Part shown: positions 1-9,389 of the stretch, in pieces
Position numbering within the stretch: position 1 is the first letter of the stretch
Layout: the number at the start of each line of letters is the position of its first letter
Assembly (NCBI RefSeq): GCF_008931805.1
Contig: NZ_CP044399.1
Location: forward strand, 2,963,370-3,027,369
Direction: 5' to 3'
Length of the DNA stretch: 64,000 nt
Origin: Moritella marina ATCC 15381
GTDB taxonomy: Bacteria; Pseudomonadota; Gammaproteobacteria; Enterobacterales; Moritellaceae
The notes under the pieces: model-generated
The model's database searches: none
Told to the model about the DNA's origin: nothing
What the model saw: the letters and a program-made list of their open reading frames with translations, nothing else
Position numbers and translations under genes: made by a program

Positions 1-2584
1 TCTCAATACCTTCAAATACAATTTCATTACTTAATTTTTTTATTTCATTAATTAGTACTTTTATCGATAATATAAACGTGTCATTGTTGTGCATTGCATT
101 AAACAAACTACGGTCTAGCTTTACACAATCAAATCTAAATTCACTGAGCATAACCAACGAGGAGTTACCTGTACTGAAATCATCGAGTGAGAACCTCACC
201 GAAAAATCGCGTCTAATTTCCGTGATAAATGCGATAACTTCATGCTTATGTTCAGGTAAGATTGATTCGGTAATTTCAAACTCTAAATTTTCCAGCATCC
301 TATTTTGAGTCAATAGTTTGCGTAAATCACGTTTGAAATCATCACAAACAATACTTTCAGAACTCAGGTTAATAGAAAAAATAACATCAAAAAAACCATT
401 TATTTTAATGAAGGAGATGGTCTTTGCTAACACCATATAATCTAATTCTGGAATACGTCCACACTGCTCTAAATAGTGCACGAATACCTGAGGAGAATAG
501 TGCGTACCATTGATACAGAGACGCGCCAACGCTTCCGCGCCATATATCTGGCCCGTATTCAAATCAAACTTGGGTTGGAAATTTATATCAAACAACTGAC
601 CCTTTAACGCTTTATTAATAACATCTTTGATGATGTTACGATTAATGTACTCCTTTACCTCTTTAGTCTCCTCGTAAGAGTAGAATAAACAGTTATCATC
701 CAGCGAGTTCGCGTACATAGCTTCGGCACTTGCAATCAGATCTGACTTCATATCAGTCGTTATTTCTTTTATCCCACAGTTAAATATAATGTGTTTCTTT
801 TGAGCATTATATTTTAACGCCACCAACAGACTTTGTATTTTTTCAATTGAATCTTGTTTAGAAAAAACGACAAAATGGTCTCCGTATAGACGGAATATTT
901 TTTCACCCGATGAAAAACATACCTTAATAATACCGGCAAATATTTTTATTACATTATTAGAATATTCCACACCTTCTGATTTTTTAAGACTTTCAAGGTT
1001 AGCGATACTAATATAAGTTATATAATTAAATTTATTCTTCTTGTGGTATTTATGCATTAAATTCGGGTTTAATAATTGAGTGCTAGGATCAATACTTACT
1101 TTTTTATAATAAGTATAAATACAAATCACCAAAATAATAGATAGAATAATATAAGAGTAAAAATCTCTTGATCTCAATGCCATTTCACCCTCCATAACCG
1201 ATTGTAGAATAAGGTCTCTGGTATGATTACTCATTCCGACATAACCGGTGTTGTTGGATATCTCGATTAGTGAATTTAATATAGATAACAAGGCATTACT
1301 TTCAGAGTTTAATTTCGGGACTAAAAACACGACCGATTTCAGACCTAATGGAATTTCAATGATATTTAAATCTAGGTCTTCCGCAAATAATAATCTGCCA
1401 TCTAGATCAGTTGAAATAAAGGCATCTATCTCACCTTGCTTAAAAGATTCGATAAGCTCAGCTTGATGCGAAAACTCAATATACTCAGCTGGTATTGAGT
1501 GCAGATCTTGGGGCATGCTTTTCATTATACCAATACGCTGAACTTCGTTAACTCGCGTATTTTTAAATAGCGCAACTCGCACTAACCCTAAGGTCTTTGT
1601 GGCTAAATTTTGCTCCAATACCCCGGGATCATATAACGCCATTTTGACGTCATCATCATACAAATCAAAACAGTTATCATCATGGCAATCCTGAGCTATA
1701 AGATCAATATCATATAGCTCTTCCGCCAAACTCTTATACTTGTTAAAAATCAAGAAATCGGTATATTTATCGCCATAAAAAGGAAATAAATGAAAACTAA
1801 TCAGTATATTAACAGGCTTACTATTCTGTAGTTCTGCACTGGACAAGGGTAAATATTGCGTATTGCCAGTCTCAGATGGTATATTTTCTACGCTGCCAAT
1901 AATGGCATTTATCATGGGTAATAGCGCAGCACTTTTGCTTTTAATCACAGCTATATGACTACTCAATGCTGTCGATATAGGCATTTTTAAATGATGGTAA
2001 TAGCTTATGTGTGAGCTTCCGGATACGAATAAAGAGGCTTTGTTTAGCTCTGAAATAGAGCCAACTAATTTAATTGGATTGCTTAATCCAACTGACGCTA
2101 GAAATGCCTCAGTCAACTCAACCCAAGCAGAGCCTTTAAGTGTCTCTATCGCTTGTCCCGATTGAAGTTGTTCCAGTAACGGGCCATTACTGACAATATA
2201 AGGGGTTTCATCGCTTAACTTTACTGAAAAATCGAGATACTGCTGTCTAAGTTGGGTCTTAGATAGATCAAAAATAACATCAACTTTTTCATCCTTAGCC
2301 AGAGCAGTTAATTCAATTAAATTCTTTTCAATAATCAGGATATTCAGCCCTGAACAGCGCTCTATTGACTCTGTAATAACTTCATATGCAGAGCTGCCAT
2401 TAGCTACTTCCCTGGTGTATAAGCTATCGCTAACAAGGCCAATTTTGATAGTTTCATTCTGATAAGATGATTTATCGATTACAGCAGCAGTTAAACCACA
2501 ATTGGCATAAGCCGGCGTTAAAAAGATAAAAAACAGCAACAAGTAAAATACATATGGACTAAATGTGTAAAAAATAGGCTTCAT
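1..2584 (-). CDS. Membrane c-di-GMP protein: two periplasmic solute-binding domains, TM, degenerate GGDEF, EAL (3' end off window)
   Basis: The frame stays open from an ATG at 2584 to the window edge, about 861 codons without a stop. Residues 1-28 look like a signal sequence. Two SBP_bac_3-like periplasmic modules follow (about 35-260 and 270-465), then a TM helix near 474-492. The GGDEF region (about 510-645) carries YGDHF in place of GGDEF, so it should not make c-di-GMP. The EAL domain starts near 683 (GAEALAR) and keeps the other expected motifs: SINLS, EITES, SLDDFSTGNSSL, VKLD and FEGIE. It is therefore probably an active phosphodiesterase driven by a periplasmic ligand. It is co-directional with the tad locus just upstream and could set c-di-GMP levels for attachment; that link is inference. 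The true C-terminus is not visible. Confidence 0.85.
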   Translation of the reverse strand, partial: MKPIFYTFSPYVFYLLLFFIFLTPAYANCGLTAAVIDKSSYQNETIKIGLVSDSLYTREVANGSSAYEVITESIERCSGLNILIIEKNLIELTALAKDEKVDVIFDLSKTQLRQQYLDFSVKLSDETPYIVSNGPLLEQLQSGQAIETLKGSAWVELTEAFLASVGLSNPIKLVGSISELNKASLFVSGSSHISYYHHLKMPISTALSSHIAVIKSKSAALLPMINAIIGSVENIPSETGNTQYLPLSSAELQNSKPVNILISFHLFPFYGDKYTDFLIFNKYKSLAEELYDIDLIAQDCHDDNCFDLYDDDVKMALYDPGVLEQNLATKTLGLVRVALFKNTRVNEVQRIGIMKSMPQDLHSIPAEYIEFSHQAELIESFKQGEIDAFISTDLDGRLLFAEDLDLNIIEIPLGLKSVVFLVPKLNSESNALLSILNSLIEISNNTGYVGMSNHTRDLILQSVMEGEMALRSRDFYSYIILSIILVICIYTYYKKVSIDPSTQLLNPNLMHKYHKKNKFNYITYISIANLESLKKSEGVEYSNNVIKIFAGIIKVCFSSGEKIFRLYGDHFVVFSKQDSIEKIQSLLVALKYNAQKKHIIFNCGIKEITTDMKSDLIASAEAMYANSLDDNCLFYSYEETKEVKEYINRNIIKDVINKALKGQLFDINFQPKFDLNTGQIYGAEALARLCINGTHYSPQVFVHYLEQCGRIPELDYMVLAKTISFIKINGFFDVIFSINLSSESIVCDDFKRDLRKLLTQNRMLENLEFEITESILPEHKHEVIAFITEIRRDFSVRFSLDDFSTGNSSLVMLSEFRFDCVKLDRSLFNAMHNNDTFILSIKVLINEIKKLSNEIVFEGIE

Positions 2585-2704
2585 AATAGTGGTACACTCA
2601 ATTTCGATTAACTTGCTGGATCAAGAAATCAGTCTATCGAGCTTTACGCTTCTTTACTTTAAGCAAATGTAAGCTGGTATAACGTCCATGTTAATCAACA
2701 AGTA

Positions 2705-3340
2705 TTACAAACGAATAATATCAACCTCTACTCGCCTATTTAGCTCTCTTCCAGCTGCTGTATCATTATTAAAATCAGGTTTTCCCTCTCCTTCAGAATC
2801 AAATGCAATCCCTTGTTCGTTAACATTATTCTCGATTAAATACTGCTTCACTCTTTGCGAACGTCTTATACCAAGTTCGTAATTATATACATCTTTACCA
2901 ATAGCATCAGCATGGCCAGTTAACTGTAAGTGACTACTTGAATATTTAATACTCTGAGCGAGTCCCTTTAAAGTATAACGACTTTCATCCGTTAATTCAT
3001 GCTCGTCAAACGCAAAGTTAACGCGAGCAAAAATACCTTTATCGCCAGCGCTTAGCGTACTATTTTTATATAAATACGTAGCGCACTGCTCTTTTAAGCC
3101 CATATCAGCAAAGCTTTGCGTCATAATGTTAAGTACATAATCAGTATCACTACTGGTTGTGACGGCCATAATTTGATGCTGCTTTTCGTAAACTCGTGTA
3201 GCCTGACCGACTGCAACATCGACTTGATATTCTTTCTTTTCGTCTGAGCAATAGGCAATAAACTCGCTTTGTTTCATCGCCTGTACAGAGACACTAGTAC
3301 AAGCTGATAGTGTGGCTAACAACATTATTTTATATTTCAT
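2705..3340 (-). CDS. OmpA-family lipoprotein at the end of the tad locus
   Basis: This is a 211-residue protein with a short export signal ending in an LSAC box, so Cys13 may be lipidated. The C-terminal half is an OmpA-like peptidoglycan-binding domain: VNFAFDEHELTDESR, then LTGHADAIGKDVYN, LGIRRSQRVKQYL and the closing GRELNRRVEVDI. Such proteins often close tad clusters and are thought to anchor the apparatus to the cell wall. It begins 15 bp after tadG ends on the same strand, so it is almost certainly cotranscribed. The N-terminal half (about 20-110) has no motif I recognise. Confidence 0.85.
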   Translation of the reverse strand: MKYKIMLLATLSACTSVSVQAMKQSEFIAYCSDEKKEYQVDVAVGQATRVYEKQHQIMAVTTSSDTDYVLNIMTQSFADMGLKEQCATYLYKNSTLSAGDKGIFARVNFAFDEHELTDESRYTLKGLAQSIKYSSSHLQLTGHADAIGKDVYNYELGIRRSQRVKQYLIENNVNEQGIAFDSEGEGKPDFNNDTAAGRELNRRVEVDIIRL

Positions 3341-3355
3341 ACATTCCCTTCACTG

Positions 3356-4567
3356 CTATTGTAGATGGCCAATTTCTTCAGAGATTAACTCTAATATTTT
3401 ATCTATTATTTGTTGTTCATTGTCGACTTCATAAATGTTTTCATTGCCGACACACCGCGCTAATTCTTTATTTTCGTCGAGCTCATCACCAAAGGAAATA
3501 GCAGCTAATTTAGCAGAGTACTGCTCCCCATTAGCATTTTCACCTGTCGAAAGTCCATTTGTAATTAATTTACAATATCCCCTTTCATTTAATGACCTAT
3601 GAGTCCGAATTCTTGAATCAATGCCATCTGAAAGTACGACCAGCAACCTTCTCGAGTTACTTCCTTGTTTAAGCATTTGAGCTCCGCTAATAATCCCTTC
3701 ATATGAAGATGTACCACCTCCAGGCTGAAAAGCTTCAAAACGGCGAATAAAATCATCGTAATCATTAGTTAAAGGGATATCATAATAATATGATCTATAT
3801 GAATTCTGCGGTGAGTTAAAACCTTTGTTCCAAAGGGAACGGATCGTAACGTCTGCATTATTCTTATAGTTCAGGATTTGATTCTGTCTTGAATCAACAG
3901 TGAAATAAGTGAAGGGGACTACCCCAACGTTATTTTCACCCTTAGTTTTTTTATCCATTTTTTTTATTTCGTCGGTAAGACTTTTCATTACGCGTTTAAG
4001 GGTATCTATCTTTGCCTTCCCGTTCCAGGGATGTTTCATTGAACCTGAAAAATCCGCGACAAAAACAACATCAACCGCTTTATTAACGTATTTTCTGGAT
4101 TTCGCACTATGCCCAACTGTGAATGTATCGCCAAAGCCAACAATGGATTCATTGCCTGGAAACCAGGTATCATGGCGAGTTTGGGCTTCAATTCTATATT
4201 CATAAAAACGACTACCACCTTTTTTTAACCCTGCTTGGCATTCTAGATTATCAGCACACGATAAACGATTTATCTTAAGCTGATTAGGTAATACATCTAC
4301 CTGACCATAAAAGTAATTAGAAATGATACTACTGGCTAGTGAGCGATTAATTTCGGAACCACTACCATCAAATCGAGTATCTTTATTATTAGCATTTGTT
4401 GCCGATATCGTTAGCACTGCAACTTCTGCAGCATCCCCTAATCTCGCTTTGTTTTGTAATGCACGAACCCCATCAGTCGCTAATGTAAAAATGCCAAATA
4501 ACACCGGTATTATCATGGTAAATAACAGTGCTGCATGGCCTTTTTGATGCTGGTAATATAAATTCAT
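3356..4567 (-). CDS. tadG: TadG-like pseudopilin/von Willebrand factor A protein
   Basis: The protein has 403 residues. The N-terminus (HQKGHAALLFTMIIPVLFG) is the short charged stretch plus single hydrophobic helix typical of TadE/F/G. From about residue 165 there is a vWA domain with an intact MIDAS start, VFVADFSGSMKHPW, and later VVLSDGIDS. The middle segment is the Tad-type extracellular region. The family is needed for Tad pilus assembly at the envelope. The gene starts 1 bp after tadF ends and is followed by the OmpA-like gene, the standard tadEFG order. Confidence 0.88.
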   Translation of the reverse strand: MNLYYQHQKGHAALLFTMIIPVLFGIFTLATDGVRALQNKARLGDAAEVAVLTISATNANNKDTRFDGSGSEINRSLASSIISNYFYGQVDVLPNQLKINRLSCADNLECQAGLKKGGSRFYEYRIEAQTRHDTWFPGNESIVGFGDTFTVGHSAKSRKYVNKAVDVVFVADFSGSMKHPWNGKAKIDTLKRVMKSLTDEIKKMDKKTKGENNVGVVPFTYFTVDSRQNQILNYKNNADVTIRSLWNKGFNSPQNSYRSYYYDIPLTNDYDDFIRRFEAFQPGGGTSSYEGIISGAQMLKQGSNSRRLLVVLSDGIDSRIRTHRSLNERGYCKLITNGLSTGENANGEQYSAKLAAISFGDELDENKELARCVGNENIYEVDNEQQIIDKILELISEEIGHLQ

Positions 4568-4568
4568 A

Positions 4569-5105
4569 TCATCGGCCTATAATGACAGAGCTAGACGAAA
4601 CGCGATTAAATTCTTCACCGATTAATTCTCCAAACCAATTATCTGTTTTATACATCATAGTCACACGATAAATAGTCGCCTTTCGCCCCCAACTAGTCTG
4701 AACCGCTAAATTAGCTAACTCATTCATTGCGACATAAGGCGTAATAGATTGATTACCTCCACGAAACGAGGATACAGACATCTCATTTTGAGCATTAAAC
4801 TGTAATGCTTCAATAGACAACCCCCATCGCTTTCCATCAAAATTATGAGATGTTCTGCGCATACTGCTTTTTGCAATCCTATTAAGGATCTCGACTTCCT
4901 TATTAGCTAATACATAGTTTTCATATTGAAATTGGGTTCGCTCTCTAAGAATATTTGCTACTGAGTAACTGAGTCGATCTAACTTACCTTTGAGTGATAA
5001 TTTAATAATCACATCCGTGCTAAAAACCAGAATTAAAGAAAACATCACCCCAACAATGGCAAATTCAACGGTAAAGTTACCACCTTGTTTAAAACTTAAA
5101 TGCAT
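4569..5105 (-). CDS. tadF: TadF-like minor pseudopilin
   Basis: A TadE-like prepilin signal (FKQGGNFTVEFAIVGVMF) is followed by a single TM helix. Longer in-frame starts exist at 5156 and 5114. The ATG at 5105 is preferred because an AGGAG lies 10 bp upstream and because the signal then sits at the very N-terminus, as the family expects, giving 178 residues. It overlaps the end of tadE by 17 bp. Minor pseudopilins of this type are cleaved by TadV and are required for Flp pilus biogenesis. The C-terminal 140 residues are predicted to be periplasmic. Confidence 0.85.
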   Translation of the reverse strand: MHLSFKQGGNFTVEFAIVGVMFSLILVFSTDVIIKLSLKGKLDRLSYSVANILRERTQFQYENYVLANKEVEILNRIAKSSMRRTSHNFDGKRWGLSIEALQFNAQNEMSVSSFRGGNQSITPYVAMNELANLAVQTSWGRKATIYRVTMMYKTDNWFGELIGEEFNRVSSSSVIIGR

Positions 5106-5580
5106 CTCGTTCATACTCCTGTATAACAATGGACTCTCGAACCAGTAATTGCTCATCAGTTAAAAAATAATTGAATATCGGATCATATTCATACTCAACT
5201 CGGTATATGGCAATAGGACTATTATTTTTTACTCCGCATTCTTTGAACTTGTCATCTCCGGTTTTACAAGCTGCTGTGATACTCTTCAGCATCTTCAAAT
5301 CTGTAATATAATGAATAGATACTTTAAACTTGCTGGTATCAAGAAACTCAGACCATAACGAGCCATTACTTTTGATACTGCGTCGAAATTGATTCATATA
5401 GTCACCGTCACGTTTCTTAACTACGCGAGAAGATTCAGCCAATGCCAAATCCGTCAAGCCCGATATATAAGAGACGTAGCTCATTTCAACCCAGGCACAA
5501 ACTAATAACCAAAACGGAATTAAGCCAAGCACAAACTCTATCGTCGCAACGCCACTCTGTGGCCTCAACATTTTATTCAT
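5089..5580 (-). CDS. tadE: TadE-like minor pseudopilin
   Basis: This 163-residue protein starts with a class IVb prepilin-like motif, QSGVATIEFVLGLIPF, in which G is followed by VATIEF, and one TM helix. The rest is a soluble periplasmic region containing two cysteines about 13 residues apart that could form a disulphide, notable because a DsbA-like gene lies just beyond the locus. It lies 15 bp after tadD and overlaps tadF. Its role is in pilus biogenesis after processing by TadV. Confidence 0.87.
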   Translation of the reverse strand: MNKMLRPQSGVATIEFVLGLIPFWLLVCAWVEMSYVSYISGLTDLALAESSRVVKKRDGDYMNQFRRSIKSNGSLWSEFLDTSKFKVSIHYITDLKMLKSITAACKTGDDKFKECGVKNNSPIAIYRVEYEYDPIFNYFLTDEQLLVRESIVIQEYERDAFKF

Positions 5581-5595
5581 TACAATGACTCCATA

Positions 5596-6288
5596 TCACA
5601 ATTTTAATTCAAGTAATTCAGCTATAATCCCGTCTATTTCACTTTGTGAATATTGCGACATTAAGATACTTCTTACTGCACTTACATCGTCAATTTGAGC
5701 AAAAGCGATAAGCAGATTAGACTTAATTTTAATATCATTTTTATCTTGCCTGTAAAGCGGTGTTAATCGCGATATCGCAGCCTGAGGCTTTCTCTCAAAC
5801 AAATCTAAAACAGCTAAATTATTTTGAATAATGGTATCGTCATGAAAATGAGTCCTCGCACGATTAAAATATAATCTTGATTCTTCATAGCGGTTATTTT
5901 CAGCATGAATTAGCCCCATCATATTTTCAATTTCGGCATTAATACTCTCATTCGCCAAGATGGTTTCACACGTTAATTGTGCATTATAAAAATCGTTAAT
6001 TTTATAAAGAGCCTTGGCCTTTATCGACAATATTTCACTGGAAACATCATTTTTCTCGAGCAAGGGAACTAGCGTAAACAAACTTGATTCATAGTCATCA
6101 ATCAACAAATAAGTGTTCGCCAGTTTTGTTCGTATGCTAGTGCTATCACTCTTCTTTAACTCAGCCTTATACAAGTCAATCATCTTGTGATAGTTATGCG
6201 TTTGTTCATAAAAATCGAGTGAGTTAGACATCGACTCATCGTTATTCGCCGCGCAGCCAGAAATAAGCAACAGCATAGTGAACATCAT
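5596..6288 (-). CDS. tadD: TadD-like TPR lipoprotein
   Basis: A lipoprotein signal (MLLLISGC) is followed by tandem tetratricopeptide-like helices through about residue 200, for example ENRYEESRLYFNRARTHF. TadD proteins act as pilotins or assembly factors for the secretin. A GTG start at 6300 would overlap tadC, but GGAAAG sits too close to it. The ATG at 6288 has that same site about 11 bp upstream and leads directly into the signal peptide, so I use it. It sits between tadC and tadE. Confidence 0.82.
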   Translation of the reverse strand: MMFTMLLLISGCAANNDESMSNSLDFYEQTHNYHKMIDLYKAELKKSDSTSIRTKLANTYLLIDDYESSLFTLVPLLEKNDVSSEILSIKAKALYKINDFYNAQLTCETILANESINAEIENMMGLIHAENNRYEESRLYFNRARTHFHDDTIIQNNLAVLDLFERKPQAAISRLTPLYRQDKNDIKIKSNLLIAFAQIDDVSAVRSILMSQYSQSEIDGIIAELLELKL

Positions 6289-6292
6289 ATAT

Positions 6293-7174
6293 TTATGCAC
6301 TTTCCAACAACCTCATGATCCCTGGCGCTGCGATAAGAATAACAATTGGCACCATAATAAATAAAATAAGTGGAATTGACATTTTAGCCGCCAACTGACC
6401 GATTTTTTCTTCTATACTCAACATTTGTAATTCACGTATATCCTTAGCTAACGTTGTTAAAATAGTGTATATCGACGAACCGTATCTCAAACTCTGTTTA
6501 AGCGTCACGACAAAACTACGCATTTCATTGCTGGGAACTAACTCATGTAATTCGTCTAAGGCTTTTTCCAACCCGACAATCTGTGAGCGTTCATTAGTCT
6601 TACTAAGGTAATGACATATATCCTTGTCAAATGCTGCCATCTCTTTGGATAGGTAGCGTATCGACGATTCAATCGTCATACCAGTTTGTATACAAACTGC
6701 CATCAGATCTAATAAATAAGGTAGTTTATTAGCAATTTTATAACGTAATTGCTTGCTCCTAGAATCAAGATAAAAATCTGGCAGTATCACACAAATCAAC
6801 ACCCATATTGCGATGAATATCACATGTTGACTGATTTTTATCGACAGGTTAGGCAGCAAGAAATAATAAGTAAATAAGCCGATAACCAATAACGTATATT
6901 TAATTTTTAGATAGTTTTCACCCCAAGTCACATGGTAGAAACCTGCGGACTCAAATCTATTCTTGGTTATCTTTGTTCGATCATGGCGTTTTTTATTGAC
7001 CTGCGACTTTGCCAACGCAGACCGTGGCCCATCCATTCCTGTATATTTAAAAACATGGAGCTTAGAGAATGCCTTTCTACGAATCCAAAAAATAGTCAGA
7101 TTAAATATAATGAGCCCGAAACCAATACTCACCAACAACAGCATAAAGAATAATTTATGTTTATCGCTCAGCAT
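6293..7174 (-). CDS. tadC: TadC, inner-membrane platform protein of the Tad pilus
   Basis: This is a GspF/T2SSF-domain membrane protein. Hydrophobic helices lie near the N-terminus, around residues 85-140 and at the C-terminus (IPLILFIMVPIVILIAAPG). The cytoplasmic loop carries typical family helices (YLLDLMAVCIQTGMTIESS). The ATG at 7174 overlaps the TAA of tadB as TAATG and has AAAGG upstream. A TTG nine codons earlier is possible but less likely. TadB and TadC together form the platform driven by the TadA ATPase. Confidence 0.9.
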   Translation of the reverse strand: MLSDKHKLFFMLLLVSIGFGLIIFNLTIFWIRRKAFSKLHVFKYTGMDGPRSALAKSQVNKKRHDRTKITKNRFESAGFYHVTWGENYLKIKYTLLVIGLFTYYFLLPNLSIKISQHVIFIAIWVLICVILPDFYLDSRSKQLRYKIANKLPYLLDLMAVCIQTGMTIESSIRYLSKEMAAFDKDICHYLSKTNERSQIVGLEKALDELHELVPSNEMRSFVVTLKQSLRYGSSIYTILTTLAKDIRELQMLSIEEKIGQLAAKMSIPLILFIMVPIVILIAAPGIMRLLESA

Positions 7175-8094
7175 TACTTTACGCCTTTCATCAAAGACCA
7201 AATAATGGTCATACCAATTAATTCACTTACTAATACGTAATAAAGGATCGGTTTACCAGAGGCACTAAACATTACAAATTCGAAATTTTCTGGGCTTAGA
7301 TATTGCAACATAAACAAAAATATAAAAGGAATTGCGCCGACAATTTTAGCCGATGTTCTGGCTTCAGAGGTCATCGCATACTTTTTCTTTTCAATTGCAT
7401 TAGAATCGAAGATCAAACGGTTTAATCGCGTTATTATTTCTTTCAACTGACCACCTCGCTGCATATTCGCACGCAACGTAATAACAAAAAATTGAAACGT
7501 AGGATAGGGATAACGTATACATGATTTTTGAAAAACTTTGTCCGGTGTTTCACCTAACTGTAGTCGCTCGCCCATTATCTTAAACTCCCGACCGACATCA
7601 TCATCTAACGACTGGCCAACAAAAATAATCGCATGCATAATACTGTCACCGGCACTCACAGCACTAGCGAGCATATTAAGCGCATCAGGAAAAGACGCTT
7701 CAAATTTTTTCTGCGCGCGCTTTACCAACCAAAAATAACCCGCAACAGAAGAAAAAAGGCACATAGGCAGTGAAACAAACAACCAATTAACTCGAAAGAA
7801 AGTGGTATTAACAACCTGTGATAACATCATAATCACCACCATAAACAGACCAACTTTAAGCGCTGCCCCCTTCCCGAGATAACGCTGTAAATTAAACCAC
7901 AACCTTTGCCACTTTTGTTTCCAATTTAGCGTTGTCAACGAGTTAAAGTTTAACGCTTGCTTATCATCATCCATCGAACTAACCAATACAGTGCGGTTCA
8001 GCCCTTCAAGGTATTTTTTTTTGGTTTTGCTACTTGGTTTCAAGCTTAAAAGTAGTAGTCCGCCACCAAGGCAAACGCATAGGCTGGCTATCAT
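7174..8094 (-). CDS. tadB: TadB, inner-membrane platform protein of the Tad pilus
   Basis: This 306-residue protein has an N-terminal helix, two central TM helices (about 85-130), a T2SSF cytoplasmic domain (FPDALNMLASAVSAGDSIMHA) and two C-terminal helices. This is the standard TadB arrangement. Its start overlaps the tadA stop as ATGA, and its stop overlaps the tadC start by 1 bp, so translation is probably coupled. It pairs with TadC. Confidence 0.92.
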   Translation of the reverse strand: MIASLCVCLGGGLLLLSLKPSSKTKKKYLEGLNRTVLVSSMDDDKQALNFNSLTTLNWKQKWQRLWFNLQRYLGKGAALKVGLFMVVIMMLSQVVNTTFFRVNWLFVSLPMCLFSSVAGYFWLVKRAQKKFEASFPDALNMLASAVSAGDSIMHAIIFVGQSLDDDVGREFKIMGERLQLGETPDKVFQKSCIRYPYPTFQFFVITLRANMQRGGQLKEIITRLNRLIFDSNAIEKKKYAMTSEARTSAKIVGAIPFIFLFMLQYLSPENFEFVMFSASGKPILYYVLVSELIGMTIIWSLMKGVK

Positions 8095-9389
8095 GCCTGC
8101 TCTCCTACTTTAAACTCCGGTTCACCAACACGGAATGCAGCTGATAACTTATCTTCTAAGCCAAAGAAACGGGCCTTTTCCATTAATATTGAGCGCTGCA
8201 TTAAACCAGCTGTAATAAAATTACCGTTGACCTTACCACTCTGAGATTGGGACATATTAGGTTGAAAACGAAAAATTTCTTCTAACACGACATTACAGCC
8301 CTCCAAACTAACCACCTCAGTAATACTCATTACTTTGCGGCTACCATCATGCAAACGACTAATTTGAATAACTAAATCAACAGCGCTGACAATGGTTCGT
8401 CGAATAGCTTCTAAAGGTAAATTATTCGTTGCCATCATCACCATAGATTCAACACGAGCAAGCGCGTCTCTTGGTGTATTAGCATGCAACGTTGACATGG
8501 AACCATCATGACCCGTATTCATTGCTTGCAACATTTCAAATGCTTCCGATCCTCGACACTCGCCGACAATGATTCGATCGGGTCTCATCCGTAATGAATT
8601 AATAACGAGATCGCGTTGTGTAATCGCACCATTACCTTCAATACCGGCGGTTCTAGTTTCAAGTCGCACCACATGCGGTTGCTGCAATTTAAGCTCGGCC
8701 GCATCTTCAATGCTGACAATCCTTTCGTTTTCAGAAATATATTGAGAAAGCGCGTTCATCATGGTGGTTTTACCTGAGCCCGTACCACCCGAAATTAAAA
8801 TATTCAAACGACAACGAGCCGCGATCATCAGTAATTCGGCCATTTCTGGTGACATTGCACCAAGCTCTGCAAGATTATCTAAACCCAAACTGCTTTTTTT
8901 GAATTTACGTATAGAGATAGATGTACCATCTAAGGCCACAGGAGGAATAACGATATTCACACGACTGCCGTCTGCTAGGCGAGCATCACAGGTTGGTTGC
9001 GATTCGTCCACACGTCGTCCGACTCTATTAGCAATACGTTTAGCTATTTGTAGCAGTTGTTGCTCGTCAATAAATGACGCCATTGAACGCTCTACCAAAC
9101 CATTACGTTCGATATAAATCTGACTCCAACCATTGATCATAATGTCGCTGATACCATCGTCATCCATTAAGGACTGCAAAGGGCCTAAGCCATGAATTTC
9201 GTCAATCAGACTCGTGACAAATTCAGCTCTTAGCATTTCGGTAAGCGGTAAACTTAGGCGTTCAGCCAATAAATCAATCGCGCCTGACAATTGCCTCCCA
9301 AGCTGCTCTTTAGTCAGACTATTAACGACTTCCAGTTCTAACGCGTCAAAGATTTGTAATCTCAGTTTGGCATAAACAGACATTTCCAT
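8091..9389 (-). CDS. tadA: TadA/CpaF secretion ATPase
   Basis: This 432-residue hexameric motor powers Flp pilus assembly. Walker A is at about 201-209 (GGTGSGKTT), followed by an Asp box ([12 protein letters not shown]), Walker B region [16 protein letters not shown] and the His box [14 protein letters not shown]. The length matches the family. The gene starts at ATG 9389, overlapping the TAA of tadZ as TAATG, and overlaps tadB by 4 bp. All catalytic motifs look intact. Confidence 0.95.
   Translation of the reverse strand: MEMSVYAKLRLQIFDALELEVVNSLTKEQLGRQLSGAIDLLAERLSLPLTEMLRAEFVTSLIDEIHGLGPLQSLMDDDGISDIMINGWSQIYIERNGLVERSMASFIDEQQLLQIAKRIANRVGRRVDESQPTCDARLADGSRVNIVIPPVALDGTSISIRKFKKSSLGLDNLAELGAMSPEMAELLMIAARCRLNILISGGTGSGKTTMMNALSQYISENERIVSIEDAAELKLQQPHVVRLETRTAGIEGNGAITQRDLVINSLRMRPDRIIVGECRGSEAFEMLQAMNTGHDGSMSTLHANTPRDALARVESMVMMATNNLPLEAIRRTIVSAVDLVIQISRLHDGSRKVMSITEVVSLEGCNVVLEEIFRFQPNMSQSQSGKVNGNFITAGLMQRSILMEKARFFGLEDKLSAAFRVGEPEFKVGEQA

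Noticed and set aside
3909-4205. Plus-strand frame over tadG
   Set aside because: It is the antisense of the vWA domain region with no recognisable features.
8761-9117. Long frame antisense to tadA, and similar antisense frames across the window
   Set aside because: They mirror the strong coding frame on the other strand and have no family features or ribosome sites.
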